NCBI GenBank assembly: GCA_943788635.1
Contig: CALSRA010000051.1
Span: forward strand, 1 to 32,795
Origin: an uncultured Alphaproteobacteria bacterium
GTDB taxonomy: Bacteria; Pseudomonadota; Alphaproteobacteria; UBA8366; GCA-2717185
Direction of reading: 5' to 3'
Length of the DNA: 32,795 nucleotides
Below, piece after piece: positions 27,624 to 32,795 of this stretch; within the stretch, counting starts at the first letter, position 1, and the number at the start of each line of letters is the position of its first letter. The translations under genes and the position numbers were made by a program. A model generated the notes under the pieces. It worked only from the letters and a program-made list of their open reading frames with translations. It searched no databases and was not told where the DNA came from.

Positions 27624-28700
27624 AGAACATGAACACGGCCATTGTTTCAGCGGCAGGCCGCATCGGTCCGGCAATCCGGTCCGGGGTGCGCCTCTTCGTG
27701 CTTGCTCTGGCGCTGGGTGCGGCATTCTATCCGACCGGCGCGCGGGCGGCGGACGAACTGAATATCTATTCACACCGCCAGCCCTTCCTGATCAATCCGT
27801 TTATCGATGTGTACACGGCGAAGACCGGGGTGAAGGTGAATATCGTCTATGCGTCGCGCGGGTTGGCCCAGCGGCTGCAAGCCGAACGCCAGAACAGCCC
27901 TGCCGATCTGGTGCTGACCGTCGATATCGGACGGCTGATGGTCTATGCGGACAAGGACCTGCTGGCACCGATTGAATCCGCGGTGCTGGAAAAGGATATC
28001 CCGGCGCATCTGCGCGACCCAAAGGGGGCGCTGGTTTGCGTTGTCCAAGCGTGCGCGCGTCGTTGCGGCGGGCGAAAGGGCGGGTCGATCCGTCGGAAAT
28101 CGTGCGGATTGAGGATCTGGCCGACCCGAAGTGGAAGGGACGTATCTGTTCGCGCCCCGGCAGCCATGTTTATAATAGGGCGCTGATGGCGTCGCTGATC
28201 GCAGCGCATGGCGAGACAAAAGCGGAAGAATGGGCGCGTGGCTTTGTTGCCAATCTGGCGCGGCGGCCGCAGGGGTAATGACCGTGCGCAGGTCAAGGCG
28301 ATCTATGAAGGCGTGTGCGATGTGGCGATCATCAACAACTACTATTTCGGAAAGCTGACCGCCGATGATGATCCGGAAAAACGTGCCTGGGCGGCTGCCG
28401 TGAATGTAAATTTCACCAATCAGGCAGACCGGGGCAACCACATCAATATTTCCGGCGGCGGCGTCGCGAAGTATTCCAAGAACAAGAAACTGGCGACCGA
28501 ATTCCTGGAATTCCTCAGCGGTCCGGAAGCCCAGAAACTGTATGGCGCGATCAATTTTGAATACCCGGTAAACCCGGCGGTTGCCGGCCGCGCCGGCATT
28601 GCAGGTGCTGGGTGACTTCCGGGAAGATCAGCTGCCGATTAGCACGATCGCGGAACTGACACCGACGGCGCAGCGAATCATCGACCGGGTTGGATGGTAA
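27620..28700 (+). CDS. fbpA: Ferric-iron ABC transporter substrate-binding protein (FbpA/AfuA type), frameshifts
   Basis: About 360 residues from the ATG at 27620 (MKNMNTAIVSAAGRIG). A Sec signal peptide ends near TGARAADELNIYSH. Periplasmic Fe3+-binding features are LNIYSHRQPFLINPFIDVYTAK and ADLVLTVDIGRLMVYADKDLL near the start, and the adjacent tyrosines in AIINNYYFGKL, which are iron ligands in FbpA proteins. The C-terminal part is EFLEFLSGPEAQKLYGAINFEYPVNP. Frame changes are needed near 28025, 28070, 28262 and 28605, all in conserved protein. The last codons overlap the permease start (ATGGTAA). It would hand iron to the permease gene that follows. Confidence 0.86.
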
Positions 28701-30369
28701 GTACGACCGAACCCATTGGCGCCGGTACGCGGATCAGCCTGGTCAATCGCTGGTCCGTCGCGACGGTCTGCCTTGCGATAATTCTGGTCGGGCCGATCCT
28801 GTCCGTATTCCATGCCGCGACCGGTGACAATGAAGGCCTGTGGCAGCATCTGTCGGATACGGTGCTGCCGGGCTATGTGGCCAATACACTGGTATTGATG
28901 GCCGGTGTCGGGAGCGTCAGCCTGCTGTTCGGAGGTCAGCGCCGCCTGGACCGTTACCCCGGTATGACTTTTTCGGGCGCGGCGCATTGGAATGGATGCT
29001 GCTGCTGCCGGCGGCGGTGCCAGCTTATATTGTTGCCTATACCTATACCGATTTCCTGGAATATGCGGGTCCTGTACAGGGTGCCTTGCGCGCGCTGTTC
29101 GGCTGGCAAAGCGCGCGTGATTACTGGTTCCCGGAAATCCGGTCGATGGGTGGTGCGATACTGGTCATGGGCTCAGTTCTGTATCCCTATGTCTACATGA
29201 TGGCGCGGACGGCCTTCAAACTGACGCCGCATTCGCTGTTCGAGATCGCCCGCATCCACGACCGCAACCTGTTCTGGCAGGTCGGCATGCCCGATGGCGC
29301 GGCCGGCCATCGTTGCCGGGCTGGCGCTGGTGCTGATGGAAACGATTTCGGATTTCGGCACCGTCGAATATTTCGCGGTCCATACGCTGACGCTGGGGCA
29401 TTTTCAATGTCTGGCTGGGCATGAACAACCTGCCGGCGGCGGCGCAGATCGCGTCACTGTCCTTCCTGTTCGTTATCGCCCTGCTGGTGCTTGAATTCTA
29501 CGCGCGTTCGCGCCGCCGCTATACCGATACCAGCCGCCGGGGCGGTCAGTTTCGTTCCTGTCCGGGTGTCGTCGGGCCGGTCCGCCGCCTGTTTCGCCAT
29601 TTGCATGCTGCCGGTAACGGTTGGCTTCGTCGTGCCCGTGGCCGTGCTGCTGCATTTCGTGTTGCGCGGATATGCGGCGACGGACTATGCGGCAATTGCA
29701 TCGGTTGCGTTGAATTCGGTGACCGTCGCGCTCAGCGTCGCGGTCATGGTCATGTCGGTCGCGGGCTTCATGGTCTTTGTCGCGACCTACCGGGCGAGCG
29801 CGTTCCTGAAGACGCTGACGGCGCTGTGTTCGACCGGATACGCCTTTCCCGGAACAATTCTCGCCATCGGCGTCGTGACCTTTGCCGGCGCGGTGGATCA
29901 TGCGGCCGGCACGCTGGTCGGCCGGGCGACGGGATGTCCTTTGACGGGTTCCTGTCGGGGACGATCTGGCTTGTCCTGCTGGCCTGCATGGTCCGCTTCC
30001 AGGCGGTCGGTTATGGCGCGGTCGCCTCCGGGATCGGCCGCTTGCCCCCCCAACATGATGAATGCCAGCCGGGTGCTGGGCCGCAGCTTTCCGCAAAGCC
30101 TGCGGGAAGTGGTGCTGCCCCTGCTGCGCAGTTCCTTCCTGGCGGGCGGGATGCTGGTGTTTGTCGATGTGATGAAGGAATTGCCGATGACGCTGCTGTT
30201 ACGGCCCTTCAATTTCGAAACGCTGGCGACGTATGTTTACCAGTTTGCGAAGGATGAATTGCTGGAAGATGCGGCACTGCCGGCGCTCTTCGTCGTGCTG
30301 GCCGGTATCGGCCCGGTGATTTTGATGAATGCTGCCCTGCGGCGTATCGGCCAGAAGAAACAGGCGTGA
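28694..30369 (+). CDS. fbpB: Ferric-iron ABC transporter permease (FbpB/AfuB type), many frameshifts
   Basis: About 555 residues in reconstruction, with twelve or so membrane segments in two fused halves, as in FbpB. The first half has ALEWMLLLPAAVPAYIVAYTYTDFLEY and the EAA-type loop LFEIARIHDRNLFWQV. The second has LLRSSFLAGGMLVFVDVMKELPMTLLL and NASRVLGRSFPQSLREVVLP, the second EAA loop. Breaks lie near 28935, 28960, 29290, 29404, 29545, 29930 and at the C7 run 30045-30051. At least three look like one extra G or C. The start overlaps the binding-protein stop. No ATPase (FbpC) gene follows; the next gene is on the other strand. Confidence 0.83.
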
Positions 30370-30375
30370 TCTGAT

Positions 30376-30903
30376 TCAGGCGGCGCGCAGTTTCTGAATT
30401 TTCATCAGCAGGACATCGTAGATTTCCAGCCAGTGATCCGGGCGATTTCCTGATACGACAATTGCGTTTCGCGAACCAGCGCCAGCGCATGTTTTTCCGG
30501 TGCCATGCGCACGGTGCTGCGCCGGCCCTGCCGAGTCGGGCGGTTCGCCAGCACGGGCGGCGGCCTGTCTTTCGGCATCATCCAGGCCGCGTTCTTCCGC
30601 TTCCCGCCGCGCGGTATCACGCCGCTGCTTTTCCACATAGATCTGGTAGTCGGTCATGTGGACGAAGGCGGCAAATTCGCGGGCCCGGTCCTGTTCTTCC
30701 TGCGTGGCCTTCAGTGTATCCGACTGCGGTTGCGACTGTGCCTGTTGCATCGCCGCCTGTTCGAGCGTCAGCCCCCGGCGCGCGACCAGCCGTTCCGCCG
30801 CCGCAAGCGCATTCTGACGCTCGCCATCGAACGGGCTTTCCTTGGCCAGTTTCAGCAGGTTGTGGAATCGTACCTGCTCGTCCGGGGTTAGTGTCTCTGA
30901 AAT
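30376..30903 (-). CDS. Conserved hypothetical protein with DUF2786-like N-terminus; frame breaks
   Basis: About 175 residues. The frame reads SETLTPDEQVRFHNLLKLAKE and then ERQNALAAAERLVARRGLTLEQA, a pattern like DUF2786. The end, LVRETQLSYQEIARITGWK then IYDVLLMKIQKLRAA, looks like a helix-turn-helix and a helix. Reaching it needs frame changes near 30535 and 30430. No ATG, GTG or TTG precedes the first conserved residues in frame; an ATT at 30903 has GGAG 6 bases upstream. It could be a rare ATT start or a miscalled ATG. It is convergent with the iron permease, 6 bases away. Function unknown. Confidence 0.55.
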   Translation of the reverse strand: MSETLTPDEQVRFHNLLKLAKESPFDGERQNALAAAERLVARRGLTLEQAAMQQAQSQPQSDTLKATQEEQDRAREFAAFVHMTDYQIYVEKQRRDTARREAEERGLDDAERQAAARAGEPPDSAGPAQHRAHGTGKTCAGAGSRNAIVVSGNRPDHWLEIYDVLLMKIQKLRAA

Positions 30904-31094
30904 GGTGTTCTCCGCATATAGGGGCTCGCCGTAATACGATCACTATAACAAGGCCAGTTTCGGGATTCCACCGGGGCCGGATTTAATTTCCGGGGATCTC
31001 GGAATGGTCCACCCAGTTTGGCGCAGGGCCTGTAAAAATATGGTAAAACAATTCATAATTTCGTGTCGTTCACGCGCCGCTTACGGATCGAAAT

Positions 31095-32042
31095 ATGACG
31101 CCGCGCCCCCATCATCATCGATTGCGACCCGGGACAGGATGATGCCATCGCCCTGCTGATGGCGCTGGCATCGCCGGAATCGCTGCATGTGCTGGGGGGT
31201 GACCTGTGTCGCCGGAAATGTCTCGCTGGAACGGACGCAGACCAATGCGCGGCGCATATGCGTGCTGGCAGGGCGTGCGGATATGCCGGTCTTTGCAGGA
31301 AGCACCCACCCATTGCTTCAGCCCCCGAAAACCGCCGAGGCTGTCCATGGCGAATCGGGAATGGACGGGTCCGGCCTGCCGGAGATTCCCGATATGCCGT
31401 TGCAGGAACGTCATGCGGTTGATTTCATCATCGATGCCTGTCTGTCCGCCGCGGATGACGAGATCACGCTTTGTGTGCTGGGGCCGATGACCAATATCGC
31501 CATGGCGCTGACCAAGGCGCCGCGCGTTGCGGCTAAAATCCGCGAGATCGCCTTCATGGGCGGCGCGGCGCTGGGGCCCGGTAATGTGACGCCCTGCGCT
31601 GAGTTCAATATCTTCACCGATCCGCATGCGGCGCGGATCGTTTTTGGTTCCGGTGTGCCGCTGGTCATGTTCGGGCTGGATGTCACCCATCAGGTGCTGA
31701 CGACACCGGCGCGGCTGGCGGCAATCGGGCATATCGATTCGGATGTCGGGCGCGCGGCATCCGGCATGCTGAACTTCTATGACCAGCATGACCCGGAACG
31801 CTACGGCGGCCCCCGGCGCCCCGCTGCACGATCCCTGTGTCATTGCATGGCTTCTGCAACCGGATCTGTTCCGGGGCAAGCCGGTGCATCTGGACGTGGA
31901 AACGCAATCGCGGCTGACCCTGGGGCGGACGGTCGTGGACTGGTGGGGGGTAACGGACGCGCCGCCCAATGCCACAGTGATGGAAGCCGCCGATTCCGAC
32001 GGGTTCTATGCGTTGCTTACCGACCGCCTGTCGCGTCTGTAG
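31095..32042 (+). CDS. Inosine-uridine preferring nucleoside hydrolase, frameshifts
   Basis: About 315 residues, the usual length. The calcium-binding signature [19 protein letters not shown] is at the start and [37 protein letters not shown] follow, so the substrate ribose and Ca2+ ligands are present. Enzymes of this family hydrolyse the N-glycosidic bond of ribonucleosides for base salvage. The frame breaks at the C5 run 31106-31110, at the G6 run 31194-31199, and near 31805; the first two look like one extra base. The tail LTDRLSRL overlaps the convergent hydrolase by 26 bases. No signal peptide was seen. Confidence 0.88.
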
Positions 32043-32795
32043 AAAACCCGGATTTCCGCAGCCAGTCGATTGCCTTGTTGAAGGCCAGGGGCAGGTTTTC
32101 CCTGCCGCCGCCGAAGGTCTTGCCGGTACCACCCGCGCAAGTGGCTGCGATAGCGTTCCCGGGACAGGGCTTCGCCGGTCCGGGTGCTGCGCAGGCGGGT
32201 AGGGTGTTTCCATCAGAAACGGCGCCATCGTGGCACAGGGACCGTGGCTGATATTTGGCAGGTCGGGGGCATATTTCACGGTTGGCCCGTCGATGCTCCA
32301 TGAATGCCAGGTGCCGGGGATGATTTCCAGTATGGCCGGATGCGGGTTGCCGTTCAGCCGTGCGAACAGCGGCAGGCAATAGGCAGGCGGCGTCACGTCG
32401 TCCTTTTCGCCGGACAGGGCGTATATCGGGAATGCCGTGGTCGAGCCGGGAAACTGCACGAAACAGTCCGGCGAAAAGACCGCCCCGGCGGCGAAGACCG
32501 GCCTGACGTGGAACCGCTCATAGAACTGGGCATTGGCCAGATGGACTGCCGTCGATGCGCCTTTGCTGTGGCCGCTGACAATCATCCGGTCGGCGCGAAA
32601 GCCGTGGGGTCGCCGGCAAGGTGCCGGGCCACGGCCAGCGCATCCAGCGCCATGGTGAAGACCGATATCTGTGACTGGTCGCGCGTTGTGCTGCGGATGC
32701 CGCGCGGGGTGAAGGTATCCAGCGACACAGCGGCAAAGCCATCGGCATTCAGCGCCTTCGGCCATTCGTGCAGGAAAATGTCCTTTGCGCCGGCC
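32017..32795 (-). CDS. Alpha/beta hydrolase, partial at window edge, frameshifts
   Basis: The N-terminal part lies beyond the right edge; about 255 residues are seen. The nucleophile elbow is SGHSKGAS, the acid is Asp in ALSGEKDDVTPP, and the base is His in IPGTWHSW. The dienelactone-hydrolase/PET-hydrolase-like branch of alpha/beta hydrolases has this arrangement, though the GHSKG elbow is less usual than GHSMG. The frame breaks near 32610 (upstream of RADRMIVSGHS) and near 32210. The tail LAFNKAIDWLRKSGF ends at a stop at 32017-32019. Substrate unknown. Confidence 0.75.

Noticed and set aside
26891..28186. A 431-residue open frame joining a sterol desaturase to a ferric-binding protein
   Set aside because: The join lies at a C8 homopolymer, the second part has its own ATG and signal peptide, and another frame of the first gene ends at an ATGA overlap with that ATG. 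A true fusion is unlikely.
31683..32765. A 360-residue open frame on the minus strand
   Set aside because: Only its middle part (from RADRMIVSGHSKG to the YPPAQ region) is hydrolase; both ends are in the wrong frame and its tail overlaps the nucleoside hydrolase gene.

Overview
The window looks like a GC-rich alphaproteobacterial chromosome segment, possibly a Rhodospirillales-type organism. The clues are high GC, orphan TRAP-transporter binding proteins, an IS110 element beside REP-like CCTCACCC/CCCTCTCC palindromes, and many acyl-CoA and flavin-dependent catabolic enzymes. No rRNA, tRNA, CRISPR or phage module was seen. The species cannot be named from sequence alone.

Layout. (1) 0-4.4 kb is a lipid/acyl-CoA style catabolic cluster: thiolase-like protein (cut by the left edge), enoyl-CoA hydratase/isomerase, short-chain dehydrogenase, MOSC protein, RidA, SCP2-like protein and alpha/beta hydrolase. 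(2) 4.4-6.1 kb holds an IS110-family element among REP-like palindromes, with a possible bridge RNA upstream of its transposase, and an internally deleted remnant of a thiamine-diphosphate enzyme. (3) 6.2-10.6 kb has a lipoprotein gene interrupted by an in-frame amber codon, then an asparagine-synthase/glycosyltransferase pair typical of surface polysaccharide loci. (4) 10.7-15.2 kb has a VOC-fold protein and a divergent unit: an OxyR-type regulator lacking the peroxidatic cysteine faces a tandem universal stress protein and the NhaA Na+/H+ antiporter. The shared promoter carries an exact ATAG-N7-CTAT OxyR-type half-site. (5) 15.2-20.9 kb has an old-yellow-enzyme/Fe-S oxidoreductase, an acyl-CoA-dehydrogenase-like flavoprotein and two convergent TRAP solute-binding proteins around a strong terminator. 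(6) 21.2-24.7 kb has an EamA transporter, a Pat-like acetyltransferase and a membrane sensor kinase. (7) 24.7-30.4 kb is a probable iron-uptake locus. Two near-identical TGCRAATGAGTTGCA boxes precede a DUF4856-like exported protein, a sterol-desaturase-type di-iron membrane enzyme, a ferric-binding protein (Tyr-Tyr motif) and its inner-membrane permease; no ATPase gene is present. (8) 30.4-32.8 kb has a DUF2786-like protein, a nucleoside hydrolase and an alpha/beta hydrolase cut by the right edge.

Sequence quality matters. Many genes, and every gene after about 25 kb, need frame changes to read through. Several breaks lie at G or C homopolymers (for example C8 at 27567-27574 and C7 at 30045-30051), and the proteins remain well conserved on both sides. 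I read most of these as sequence errors rather than decay, but that cannot be proved here. Coordinates for broken genes span the whole reconstructed gene. The most interesting observations are the cysteine-less OxyR divergon with stress and antiporter genes, the putative iron locus with its tandem boxes, and the IS110 element with its structured leader.
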